NCBI GenBank assembly: GCA_963575745.1
Contig: CAUYUJ010004280.1
Coordinates: 1-64,000, forward strand
Source of the DNA: Prorocentrum cordatum
Lineage: Eukaryota > Sar > Dinophyceae > Prorocentrales > Prorocentraceae
DNA length: 64,000 nt
Direction of reading: 5' to 3'
A program made the translations under genes and the position numbers. Under the pieces are notes generated by a model. That model did no database searches. It was not told the DNA's origin and saw only the letters and a program-made list of their open reading frames with translations. This document shows positions 31,231 to 41,849 of the stretch, piece by piece (within the stretch, counting starts at the first letter, position 1; each line of letters starts with the position of its first letter).

Positions 31231-33127
31231 ATGCTCTCAGAAGAAGGGCGCCGTACTCTGCTGAGACTCCGGAAGAAGCTGCGCGAGATAGTGCAGATCA
31301 ACGAGAAGATGGCAGCGGGGGAGCCAGTGGAGACGAACCAGCGGATCAAGGCAGAAGCGTGGCCGCAGCTCATGGAAGAGCTCAGACGGTTCGGCACATT
31401 GACTATGGACGTGCAACAGTCGGGGGAGCGTAAGACCCGGGTTTGCCAGGACTCGGGTTCGCCATCGTTTTTTGACGACCGCGCCTCGGATGTTGACGAG
31501 GAGGAGTTTCGTGGGATGTCTGCAGCGGGAGGCCTCGTCAAAATGCAGGCTCGGCCTCGTCATTTTTTTGACGACCTCGTCGGGGATTTCCGAGTCCCCT
31601 GTACCCAGGTCTTACGTCCCCCTGAAACAGGGTGTTGATGATTTTGTGGAGGTTGCACCTGGTGCGAGGCAGAGCAAGCTGGGAACGGATGCAAGCAAGC
31701 TTGCTCAGCCAGGGCCGGCTCCTTCGGGGCGCAGTGGCACTTGGGCCTTCCGGCTACGGCGGGCCGCGGTGCCGGTGCCGGGAGCCTCAGCGCTAACATC
31801 TGGGTCAGCGCCGGCCCTCGAAAAAGAGAAGCACAAGCGGCCCACACGCAGGAGGTGGAGAACCACGAAGGCGAGCAGCAGCGATGACGATCAGGGCTGG
31901 GTGGAGGTGGACCGCACGAAGAAGAAGATCACAGTTCCAGAGGAGGAGAAGGTCGCGCGGCAGGCAGCGTTGGCGCAGCGCCAGGCACAGCAGGTACAGA
32001 GCGAGTCTTCTGTGCAGTATAAGAGAACAAAGGAAAGCTTGAACTCGTTCCGGCTTCTCAATGAGGCGGAGATCTCTATTGGCGAAGACTTCATTAGCAA
32101 GGTGGTTGACGACGCAGAAGCAGGATTGCTCAAGAAGAAGTCCGTTGACCTGACCCCCATGCGCAACAAGTATTTTTTCGGGTTTGCCTACACTTACGGG
32201 GCTCAAAAGGAGCACCCAGGCGCACACGGTGTTGAAGCTGTATGGCCACCAGACGAGGTCGAGCCCGTACCTTCTTGGATTCGTGAGCTCCTCATCGAGC
32301 CTCTTGAGAAGCGAGGTGTCGTGCCAAAGGGTTGGATCAACAGTGCGACTATCAACGATTACGCTGCGGGGGGGTGCATTGTCTCGCACATAGATCCCCA
32401 GCATCTGTTCGACCGGCCCATCATCGGGGTCAATTTTTTCAGCGAGTGCAATCTTGTATTTGGGACAACTTTCAAGTTCCCCAAAGACGCAGCCGACATT
32501 GAGTGCTCCACCCCGGTATACGTTCACCATTGTCAGCGAGGGTTTGCGACGATTATGAAGGGCTACAGCGCCAACGACATCACCCATGCCATCCGGCCCT
32601 GCGATCTGCCCTCACGGCGCGCCAGCATCATTCTCCGCCGTGTTTTGCCTACAGCGCCTGTGCTCCTCCGTGGCACTTGTGTGCCCCTCCGTGATCTGCC
32701 CCAGGTGCTCAGTGGCGCGAAGCCTGACACAAATCCTCTCAAGGGCAGGAGTTCAGCCTCGTCCGACACAGCGGCCGCACCGCCAGCTGCAAACACGCGC
32801 AGCCTACCCACGACGAGGCTGCGAAGCTCAGAGCGCCGCTACAAGTCAGGGGTGATCTACAATGTAATGGCGGAGTCCTTCCTCACACAGGCCGATCTGC
32901 AGAGTATGTTCGAGAAGATCTGCAAGGATAGCTCTCTGCGCTGGTTCGCAGGGAGGCACATTCTGGATTTCAAAGTCGTCGGGCTGCCGCGGGTCGACTT
33001 GCCATTCTCGTACCGCTTCATCGCCCCTCTTGTCGAGGTGTTGACATCGATGGCGAGCCAGTCGATGCGCGTTGGGGAGGAGACGGTTCTCACTAAACTG
33101 TTAGTGTGCTTACCAGCTCTCCTGTAG
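31231..33127 (+). CDS. ALKBH5-like: ALKBH5-like 2-oxoglutarate/Fe(II) dioxygenase (candidate RNA m6A demethylase)
   Basis: ALKBH5-family enzymes remove the methyl group from N6-methyladenosine in RNA using Fe(II) and 2-oxoglutarate. The frame open from 31472 encodes 551 residues. Numbered on that frame, the AlkB core is about residues 230-390. It holds N-K-Y-F-F-G-F-A-Y-T-Y-G, then A-G-G-C-I-V-S-H-I-D-P with the iron ligands H306 and D308 (32387-32395), the third ligand H372 in I-T-H-A-I-R-P (32585), and a closing R-R-A-S-I-I-L-R-R with the 2OG-binding Arg. These blocks follow the ALKBH5 subfamily more closely than ALKBH1-4. Ahead of the core is a Lys/Arg-rich, Ser/Asp linker; after it, a ~140-residue tail of unknown role. 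The frame from 31231 to 31419 encodes a charged helical segment in a different frame, separated by the 206-bp F element. Removing element plus one AACAG (211 bp) joins the two in frame, so the true start is probably 31231 or upstream. Stop TAG at 33125. I cannot tell from DNA whether the insert is spliced out or inactivating. Confidence 0.8.
31420..31625. mobile_element. TIR element, family F, copy 2, inside the ALKBH5-like gene
   Basis: 206 bp, one mismatch to copy 1. Flanked by the 5-bp direct repeat AACAG (31415-31419 and 31626-31630). The downstream AACAG ends in AG, a potential 3' splice site. Candidate in-frame introns include GT at 31411 to AG at 31630 (220 nt), and GA at 31426 to AG at 31630 (205 nt). 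The GTAAGA at 31430 would be in frame only with a later acceptor such as the AG at 31711-31712. Confidence 0.9.
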
Positions 33128-33129
33128 TG

Positions 33130-34153
33130 TCGGGCCCTCGTTTTGAATCCGCGGCGCCCCGCGTCTCACCTTCTTATCCCCCTCTCCTCCTTGCCTCTGC
33201 TCTCTGCATCCCCCTCCTCCTCTCCTTGTCCCCGCTCTCCGTATGTCCATGTCGGTTCACCTTTCGCACGCTTCGCCCCCTCATAGGAAGCTCGAACTAT
33301 GGCCCCTGTGGGCACATTCGCATGCGTCCCCCATGATTTCGGCACACCCCTCACGCGGATCGCTGGTCCCACAGACAGTTCAATTTTTTGCCCCAATAGT
33401 CGCGCGCAGTCACCCCGCCCATTTCGACGTACCCCTTCACGCGGACCGTGCTCCCATAGGGAGTTCCGTTCTTGGCCCAGTAGGCAAACCCCTCACCGCC
33501 TATGTCGGCACGCCCTCACGCGGATCGTGTTCGTGTTCTCCCCGCCCATGTCGGCACACCTCTCACGCGGATTGTGTTCACACAGGGAGTTCCATTTGCC
33601 GCTCATTTCGACATACCCCTCACACGGATCGTGTTCCCATGAAGAGTTCCCCACCAACGGTCCCAGTAGGCATTTCGCATGCGTCTCCCTGCCAAGTTCA
33701 ACATACCCCTGACGCGGATCGTGTTCCCATAGAGAGCTCCGCACACGGCCCCAGTAGGCAAGTTCGCACGCGGCCACCGCGCCCATCTCGACACACCTTT
33801 CACGTGAACTGTGCTCCCATAGGGAGCTCCACCTACGGCCCCAGTGGACAAGTTCGCATGTGCCCACCCCGCCCATTTCGGCATGCCCTGCACGCGCATC
33901 CTGCCCCAAAAATAGGGAGCCACGTCTGCGGCCTTGGTTGGCAGGTTCGCATGCCCTCTTGCCGCCCATTCTTGCACCTCGCTATTTCGCTGCCTCACCT
34001 CATGAGGAGCTCCACCAAAGGCCCCAGTGGCAAGGCCAGCACGGTGCCGCTTCGCCCATTTCGACATACCCCTCACGCGGATCGTGCTCCAAGACGCTGC
34101 TACACCTACGGCTCCCGGCAGGCAGGATCGTGCTCCCATAGGCAGCTAGCTCT
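33130..34153 (+). repeat. Sat90 satellite array with leader
   Basis: The leader (33137-33240: CCTCGTTTTGAATC, then a pyrimidine-rich run) starts ten bases after the stop codon of the ALKBH5-like frame. It is followed by about ten ~90-bp units (ACGCGGATCGTGCTCCCATA, GGGAGCTCCACCTACGGCCC, CAAGTTCGCATGCG). The array ends at a family-B element. The leader is shared with the reverse array at 4690-6065. Confidence 0.8.
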
Positions 34154-35479
34154 AACTCGGGCCTGTCCCTCTACAGGAGGAATATTCGAAAATTCCCCGA
34201 AAAATAGTCTGGGGACTTTGTTTTAACATATGTTTCTACAATTTCTGCATATGTTTTGAATATGTTTCCATACCTAGGCTCTGCCTAGAAGGGTTCTTAC
34301 TCTCTTTGCTTAAAGGGCCGGGCAATGCTAACCGCCCCGGGCGGTTCCCCCAGTCCCCGCCCCGCGGTTCCCCCAGTCCCCTGGGAGCTTTAGCTTTAGC
34401 TTTAGCTTAGCTTTAGCTTAGCTTTAGCTTTAGCTTTAGCTTAGCTTTAGCTTAGCTTTTGCTTAGTGTTAGCTTAGCTTTAGCTTAGCTTTCGCTTAGC
34501 GTTAGCTTAGCTTCAGCTTAGTGTTAGAGTAGTTTTAGCTTAGCTTTAGATAGATTTAGCTTAGCTTTAGATTAGCTTTAGCTTAGCTTCAGCTTAGCTT
34601 TAACTTAGATTTAGCTTAGTGTTAGCTTAGCCTTAGCTTAGCTTTAGCGTAGCTTTAGCTTAGCTTTAGCTTAGCTTTAGCTTAGCGTTAGCTTAGCTTC
34701 AGCTTAGTGTTAGCTTAGCTTTAGCTTAGCTTTAGCTTTAGCTTAGCTTTAACTTAGATTTAGCTTAGCTTTAGCTTAGCTTTAGCTTAGCTTCAGCTTA
34801 GCTTTAGCTTAGTTTTAGCTTAGTGTTAACTTAGCTTTAGCTTAGCTTTAGCTTAGTGTTAGCTTTAGCTTAGCTTTAGCTTAGCTTCAGCTTAGCTTTA
34901 GCTTAGCTGCAGCTTAGCTTTAGCTTAGCTTTAGCTTAGCTTTAGCTTAGCCTTAGCTTAGCTTTAGCTTGGCTTTAGCTTAGCTTTAGCTCAGCTTTAG
35001 CTTAGTTTTAGCTTAGATTCAGTCTAGCTTTAGCTTAGCTTTAGCTTAGTCTTAGCTTAGCTTTTGCTTAGCTTTCGCTTAGCTTCAGCTTAGCTTTAGC
35101 TGAGCTTTAGCTTTAGCTTAGCTTTAGCTTAACTTTAGCTTAGCTTCAGCTTATATTTAGCTTTAGTTTTAGCTTAGCTTTAGCTTAGCGTTAGCTTAGC
35201 TTTAGATTAGCTTTAGCTTAGCTTTAGTTTAGCTTTAGCTTAGCTTTAGCTTAGATTTAGCTTAGCTTTAGCTTAGTTTTAGCTTAGCTTCAGCTTAGTG
35301 GTAGCTTAGCTTTAGCTTAGTGTTAACTTAGCTTTAGCTTAGCTTTAGCTTAGTGTTAGCTTAGCTTTACTGTTACTACTAATGCTGCTTTCCTAGGGGC
35401 TCCAACTCCTAGGTAGGGTCGCACTGGGATAATTTATTTTTCGTCGAAAATCCCCCTGTAGGGGGACACGCCCGACTTA
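34154..35479 (+). mobile_element. TIR element, family B, copy 5 (1.3-kb form)
   Basis: Left end AACTCGGGCCTGTCCCTCTA, CAGGAGGAATATTC; right end CCCCCTGTAGGGGGACACGC, CCGACTTA. The left inner part (AAAAATAGTCTGGGGACT) matches short copies. The centre is replaced by a ~1-kb minisatellite. Sat90 sequence lies on both sides (TAGCTCT at the left, TAGCTCC at the right), so this copy inserted into a satellite unit and the ~7-bp repeat may be its target duplication. Confidence 0.75.
34385..35373. repeat. TTTAGCTTAGC minisatellite, ~990 bp
   Basis: About 90 copies of an 11-bp unit, AGCTTTAGCTT with variants (AGCTTCAGCTT, GTGTTAGCTT). It lies wholly inside the family-B element. It is not a telomere repeat, since there is no GGG. 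Confidence 0.95.
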
Positions 35480-35940
35480 CAGGTAGCTCCACCACCTACG
35501 GCACACTTGAAAGAGCGCGTGCTGTGGGCGCTTGGGGGGGGGGTTCGGAACCCGACAACCCCCCCCCCCCGGGGATTGAAGCGGGGGGGGCGGTTCGAAC
35601 CCCCCCCCTCCCTATTTCTCCTCTCTCCTTCTCCTCGGGCCGGCGCCGGCGTCGGCGGCGGTTGGCGGCGGCGGCGGGGAGCGTCGATGAAGACGAGGGC
35701 TTCCTTCTCTTGGCCGGCGCCGGCGCTTGCGGCGGCTGGCGGCGGCGGCGGGGAGCATCGACGAGGATGACGGCGACAACGACGACGACGACGACGACGC
35801 TCCGCCACCGTGCCTTGGTTTTGGGTCAGAGTCCTAATGGATGCCTCTTGGGGTCTCGTCGGAGGGCTCTCGGGGGCCTCTGAAGGACATTTGTGAACTC
35901 TCCTGGGCGCCTCTTGGACGTCTCTTGGGGCCTTTCTGAG
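35480..35940. repeat. G-run/C-run repeat and an ~86-bp tandem duplication
   Basis: 35510-35610 (GAGCGCGTGCTGTGGGCGCT, long G and C homopolymers, GGTTCGAACC) resembles 48490-48590. Bases 35640-35760 are two copies of GCCGGCGCCGGCG..., with CGGCGGCGGCGGGGAGC(G/A) and TCGA(T/C)GA. A reverse version lies at 37380-37550, so the GGT tract is bracketed by inverted copies. The last 120 bp are a reverse CCAAGACGGCCC-family piece. Confidence 0.6.
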
Positions 35941-37340
35941 ATGGTGGTGGTGGTCGTGGTGGGCTGTGGTGGTGTGGTTGGTTGTGGGTGGTGGTGGTTG
36001 TGGTGGTGGTGGTTGTGGTGGTGGTGGTGTGGTGGTTTGGTGGTGGTGGTGGTGGTGATGGTGGGTTGTGGTGGTAGTGGTGGCGGTGGTGGTGGTTATG
36101 GTGGTGGTTATGGTGGTGGTAGCGGTGTGGTGGTTTGTGGTGGTGGTGGTCGTGCTGGTTGTGGTGGTTCGTGGTGGGTTGTGGTGATGCTGGCGTTTTT
36201 GGTGGTGCTGGTGGTGCAGTGGTTTGTGGTGGTGGTGGTGGTGGGTTGTGCTTGTTGTGGTGGTGGAGGTGGCGGTGGTGGTGGTAGTGTGGTGGTTTGC
36301 GGTGGTGGAGGTAGTGGTGGAGGGTTGAGGTGGTGGTGGTTGTGACGTGGTGGTTTGTGGTGGTGGTGGTGTTGGCGGTGGTGGTGGTGGTGGTGGTGGG
36401 TTGTGATGGTGGTGCAGTGGTTTGTGGTGGCGGTGATGGTGGTGGGTTGTGGTGTGGTGGTTTGTGGTGGTGGTGGTAGGTTGTTCTGGTGGTGGTGGTG
36501 GTTGTGGCGGCGATGGTATTTGGTAGATGTTAGTTGTGGTGGTAGTGGTGATGGATTGTTGTGGGAATGTTGGTGGTGGCGGATTCTTGTGGTGGTGGTG
36601 GCTGTGCTGGTGGTGGTTGCGTGGTGGTTAGTGGTTGTGGTGGTGGTGAGTTGTGGTGGTGGTGGTGGTGGTAGTGGTGGTGGCTGTGGTGGTGGTGATT
36701 TTGGAAGCGTGGTGGTTTGTTGTGGTGGTGGTGGTGGGCTGTGCTGTTGGTGGTGGTGGTGCTGCTGGTGGTGGTGCTGGTGGTGGTGCTGGTGGGTGGT
36801 GGTGGGCTGTGGTGGTGGTGGTGGTGGTTGTGGTGGTGGTGGGTTGTGGTGCGGTGGTTTGTGGTGGTGGTGGTGTTGGTGGTTTGTTGTGGCGGTGGTG
36901 GCTGTGGTGATGGTGGTGATAGTGGTGTGGTGGTTTGTGGTGGTGGTGGTGGTGGTGGTGGTGGTCGTGGTGGGTTGTGGTGGGTTGTGGTGGTGGTGGT
37001 GGCGCTTTTGGTCGTGGTAATGGTGGTGAAGTGGTTTGTGGTGATGGTGGTGGTTGTGGCGGTGGTGATTGTGGTTGTTGTGGTGGGTTGTGCTGGTTGT
37101 GGTGGTGGTAGTGGCGGTTGTGGTGGTCGTGTGATGGTTTGTGATGGTGGTGGTGGTGGTAGTGAGGCCTTCGGGTCTTCCCGCCACCGTGTTTTGGCTT
37201 TGGCTCAGGTGGTGGTAGTCGTGGTGGTGGGCTGTGGTTGTGGTGGTGGTGATAATGGTGGTGGTGGTGGTTGTGGTGCTGGTGGTGTGGTGGTTGGTGG
37301 TGTTGGTGGTGGTCGTTGTTGTGGTGGTGTATATGGCGAT
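35941..37340. repeat. ~1.4-kb GGT/TGG tract
   Basis: Imperfect (GGT)n, with T and G making up nearly all plus-strand bases. It is interrupted at 37170-37200 by CCGCCACCGTGTTTTGGCTT, a partial copy of 35800-35830. Val, Trp and Gly (plus) or His, Pro and Thr (minus) frames are repeat translations. Confidence 0.95.
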
Positions 37341-37700
37341 GTGTGTTTCCCCTCTGCGGCCTTTGGGCCCTCTCTGGTCATCGTCGCTGCGTTCTCGCCG
37401 TCGGTGCTGCTGGCCGCCGCCAGCGCCGGCGCCGGCGCCAGCGCCGAGGGGGGGGGGGGGGTTGGACCCCCTCTCCAGACATCGTCGCTCCGGCCGTCGG
37501 CGCTGCTGGCCGCCGCCAGAGCCGGCGCCGGCGCCAGGGGGGAAGGGGGGGTTGAACGCCCCCCCCCCTGGGTCGGGGAGGGGGGGGGGTTAGGGGGGAG
37601 GGGAGTCCCCCTGGTTCTGATCGACGGCGCCAAGTGTTCGAGGGGGGGGGCCCACCCACCAGTTCGAAACGCACCGCCGAATGTTCCCAAGGCAAGCGCC
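37341..37700. repeat. GC-rich duplication with G and C homopolymers
   Basis: Two copies (period ~113 bp) of GCTGCTGGCCGCCGCCAG, then CCGGCGCCGGCGCCAG, inverted relative to 35640-35760. Runs of up to 14 G and 11 C follow. Confidence 0.6.
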
Positions 37701-40700
37701 CGTGAAACGCGCTTTCTCGAACATGTCGACATACCCTTCACGCGGCCCGTGCTCCCACAAGGAGTTCCACCTACGGCCCCCCGTGGGCAAGTTCGCATAC
37801 GTTTTCCCCGCCCATTCCAGCACATCCCTCATTCGCGACCGACCACAGACCCCAGTGGCAAAGCACGCACGGTGTCCCCCCGCCTATTTCGACATATCCC
37901 TCACGCGGATCGTGCTTCCATGGGGAACTCAACTTACGGCCTGAGTAAGCAAGTTCGCACGCGGTCCCCCCGCCAATTTCGGCATACCTAACTATCATGC
38001 GGATCGTGTCACATAGGGAGCTCCACCTACGGGCTCAGTGGGCAAGTTCGCATGCCGCGCCCCCCCCACCCATTTCGACACACACTTCACGCGGGCCGTG
38101 CGCCCCTACGGGAGTTCCACCTACAGCCCCAGTGGACAAGTTCGCATGCGCTCTCCCCGCCCACGTTGGCACCTCCCTCGCGCCCTCCCTGACCTCACGG
38201 GCAGCTTCACAAGAGCGCCCCGGTGGCAAAGCCCGCACGGCGTCCCCCCGCCCATGTCGACCTACCCCTCACGCGGACTTTGCTCCCAGAGGGACCCCCA
38301 TTTACGGCTCCAGTAGGCAAGTTCACACGCGCCCCCCTCGGCCAATCCGACATACTCTTCACGCGGAGCGTGCTCCCATAGGGAGCTCCAGCTGCGGACC
38401 CAGTGGGCAAGTTCGCATGCGGCGCCCCCCCCGCCCACTTCGACATTCTTCTGCGCGGATCGTGCTCACATGAGGAGCTCCACCTACAGCCCCAGTGGGC
38501 AAGTTCGCATGCACTCTCCCCGCCCATTTCGTTACCCCCTTCACTCGCGTCCTGACCCCACGGGGAGCTTCACCAAAGGGCCCCAGTGGCAAAGCCCGCA
38601 CGGTTCCCCCACGCCCATTCCGAGATACAGTTCACGCGGACCGTGCTCCCACAGGGAGCTTTACCTACGGCCTTAGTAGGCAGATTCGCATGCGTTCTTC
38701 CCGCCCATGTCGACATACCCCTCACGCGGGTCGTGCTTGCTATAGGGAGTTCCACATACGGTCCCCGTTGGCAAGCTCGGAAGGAGCGGTCCCCCCGCCC
38801 ACTTCGAAGTACACTTCACGAGGGCCGTGCTCCCATTGGGAGCTCCACATACGGCCCCAGTCGGCAAGTTCGCATACGCTCTCCCCGCCCATTTTGGCAT
38901 GACCTTCACCCTCGTCCTGTCCTCATGGGGGGCTTCACCAGAGCGCCCCAGTGGCAATTCCCGCACGGTGTCCCCCCGCTCAAATCGACATAGCCCTCAC
39001 GCGCATCGTGCCCCCATAAAAGAATCCACTTACGGCCCCAGTCGGCAGGTTCGCACACAGTGTCCCCCCGCCCATTCCAGCATCTCCTTCACTCGCTTCT
39101 TGATCTCATGGGGACTCTCACTATAGGCCCACAGCGGCAAAGCCCGCACGGTGCCCCCCCGTCCATGTCGACATACCCGCCATGCGCATCGTACTCCCAG
39201 AGGCAGCTCCACCCAGGGCCTCTGTGGCCAGGCTCGCACGCGGTGCCCCCCGCACATCTCGGCACCTCCCGCATCCGCTTCCTGACCTCCTGGGGACCCT
39301 CCGCCTGCTGCAAGAGCGACAGGATGACAGCCTCGATGGAGGAGTCCTTTTCGCTCGGGAAGTGCGGCTCTCAGTCGAGCAGCGCCTTCAACGGGCCCAA
39401 ACAAATGAGGATACCCATACGACAACTGGCAATACGACGATGATGATCACGATGTGCACTGGCTGTGATCCATCCGCTTTTGGATGTAACTCGTGGCTGA
39501 CGAGTCCACCACGTAGGTTGGAGGCGGCACAACTGGCTGAGGAGCCGGCGTTCTTCGTCCAAAAATGGTTCATTTCGACATACTTCTCACGCGGGCCGTG
39601 CTCCCAGAGGGAGCTCCGTTTGCGGCCCCAGTAGGCGAGTTGTGACACGGCGTCCCCCGCCCATGCCGGCATCTCTCTAGCTCGTCTCCTGACTTCACGG
39701 GGAATTCCACCAAAGGCACGGTGGCAAAGCCAGCACGTTGCCCCCCCGCTCATTCCAACATGCCCGTTAGGCGGATCGTGCTATTCAGGGCCCTTGTGGT
39801 CAGGTTCGCACGCGGTCCCCCCGCCCATTTCGGCACCTCCCGCACTCGCTTCCTGACCTCATGTGGACCTTCACCAAAGGCCCCAGTGGCAAAGCCCGCA
39901 CGGTACCCCCCCGCTCAATTCGACATACCCCTCACCCGGGCCGTGGTTTCCACAGGGAGCTCCACTTACGGCCCCAGTAGGCAGATTCGCACACGGTGCC
40001 CCCCCGCCCATTCCGGCATCTCCCTAGCTCGTTTCCTGACCCCATGGGGAGTTTCACCAAAGGCACCAGTGACAAAGCTTGCCCGCACAGTGTCCCCGCG
40101 CCCATTCCGACATTCCCGTCACACGGATCGTGTTCCCATAGGGAGCTCCACCTACGGCCCTTGTGGTCAGGTTCGCACGCGGCCCTTCTGCCCACTTCGG
40201 CACCTCCACCACCCGTTCCCTGACCTCATGTCAGAGCCCCGAATCGTCAGGGTTGAGGGCGATGGGAATAGCTACAGATTCGCGCTTCGGGGGCCCCAAC
40301 AGGAGTTCAGATATTCCGGATAACTCGGGCGCCCAACCTTTCCAAATCATCAGGGTTGGGGGCAGTCAGGGGTAACTACACATGTGCGCCTCGGGGGCCC
40401 AAACCAGAGTTATCCCGGACAGCAGTCATCCCGGATAATTCGGGCGTCAAAGCACGGGGAGTTTCACCAAAGGCACCAGTGGCAAGACCCGCAGGGTTTC
40501 CCTCCGCACATTTCGACCTGGCTTTCACGCGGGTCGTGTTCCCATAGCGAGCTCCACCTACGGCCACAGTAGACAAGATCCATTTCGACATAACCTTCAC
40601 GCGGATGGTGCTCCCGTTGTGAACTCCATGTGCGGCTCCAGTTTGCAATTTCGCACGCGGCGCCCCGCCAATTTCGATTTACCCTTCACGCGGAGCGTGC

Positions 40701-41536
40701 TCCCATAGGGAACTCCACCGACGGCCCCAGCGTGCAGGTTCGCATGCGCTCTCCTCGCCCATTCCGGCATCTCCTTAATTCGTTTCTTGATTTCATGGGG
40801 AGTTTCACCAAAAGACAGGGGCAAAGCCCGCACGGTGTCCCCTCGCTCATTTCGACATAGCCCTCACGCGGAACGTGCTCCAGTATGGAGCTCCATCTAC
40901 GGCCCCAGTAGGCAAGTTCGCACGCGGTCGCTACGCCCATTCTGAAATACCCTTCACGCGGATCGTGTTCCCACAGGGAGCTTTTACTACGGCCCCAGGT
41001 GGCAAGCTCGCATGCGCCCCGCCCTCCCCCTCGCATTTCGACATACCTTCACGCGGATCGTGCTCCCATCAAGAGTTCCACCTACGTCCCCAGTGGGCAA
41101 GGCCGCGCGCGCTTTCCCCGCCCAGTTCGGCACCTCCCTAACTCTGGCCTTGACCCCATGAGGAGCGTCACCGAAGGCCCCAGTGGCAAAGTTCGCACGG
41201 AGCCCCCCCTACAATTTCGGCACAACCCTCGTACGTTTCCCCCCCCCCGCCCAGTTCGACATGCCCTTCACACGGATCGTGACCCCGTGAGAAGTTCCAT
41301 TTACGGCCACAGTAGGCAAGATAGCATGCGGTCCCCCCGCCCATGTAGGCATACCCTTCACGCGAAGCGTGCTCTCGTAGGGAGCTCCGCCTACGGCCTT
41401 GGTGGACGAGTTCGCGCGCGCTCTTCCCGCCCGTTCCGGCACATCCCTCACCCGCTTCCTGACCTCATAGGGAGTTTCACCAGAGGCCCCAGAGGCAAAG
41501 CCCGAACGGTGTCCCCCCGCCCATTCCGACCTACTC
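37701..41536 (+). repeat. Main Sat90 satellite array, ~3.8 kb
   Basis: About 40 units of 88-95 bp. Two subtypes alternate: one with ACGCGGATCGTGCTCCCATA then GGGAGCTCCACCTACGGCCC, and one with CGCTTCCTGACCTCATGGGG then CACCAAAGGCCCCAGTGGCAAAGCC. Non-satellite islands are at about 39300-39550 and 40225-40450. The second holds two copies of an ~105-bp unit starting ATC(G/A)TCAGGGTTG(A/G)GGG. The array ends at another family-B element. The open frames it contains drift between units and are not genes. Confidence 0.85.
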
Positions 41537-41698
41537 TTAAGTCGGGCCTGTCCCTCTACAGGAGGAATATTCAAAAATAGTCCCAAAAAATAGTCTTGGG
41601 ACTATGTGTTGCGTATTTTTTGGCCATTTTAGAATCTGTTTTGAGTATTTTTCATTTTTCGCCGAAAATCCCCCTGTAGGGGGACACGCCCGGCTTAA
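41537..41698 (+). mobile_element. TIR element, family B, copy 6 (compact reference copy)
   Basis: A 162-bp element, TTAAGTCGGGCCTGTCCCTC ... GGGGGACACGCCCGGCTTAA. The ends match over about 28 bp when inverted. Left flank GACCTACTC and right flank AACACCCCTC both resemble the Sat90 word GACATACCCCTC, so insertion was into a satellite unit, with a degraded 8-9-bp duplication. Confidence 0.85.
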
Positions 41699-41849
41699 AA
41701 CACCCCTCACGCGCGATCCGCGCCCCACGGGGGGAGTCCCAGCACGCCTCCCCGCGCCTGCCCCGCGCACCCACGCTGCCCTGCGGCGGGCAACGTGTGG
41801 GGCGAGGGCCCACGCCCTGCGCTACGCGCATCTGCAGAAGGTTGGATTC

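Noticed and set aside
31430-31630. Simple intron using the GTAAGA inside element F2 and the AACAG acceptor
   Set aside because: It leaves 10 extra bases and runs into TGA within a few codons, so it cannot be the productive form; other boundaries are needed.
34385-35373. Telomere-like array TTTAGCTTAGC
   Set aside because: It lacks the GGG of TTTAGGG repeats and lies inside a TIR element, so it is a minisatellite.
36108-37187. His/Thr/Pro-rich minus-strand frame and Val/Trp-rich plus-strand frame
   Set aside because: Direct translation of the GGT tract.
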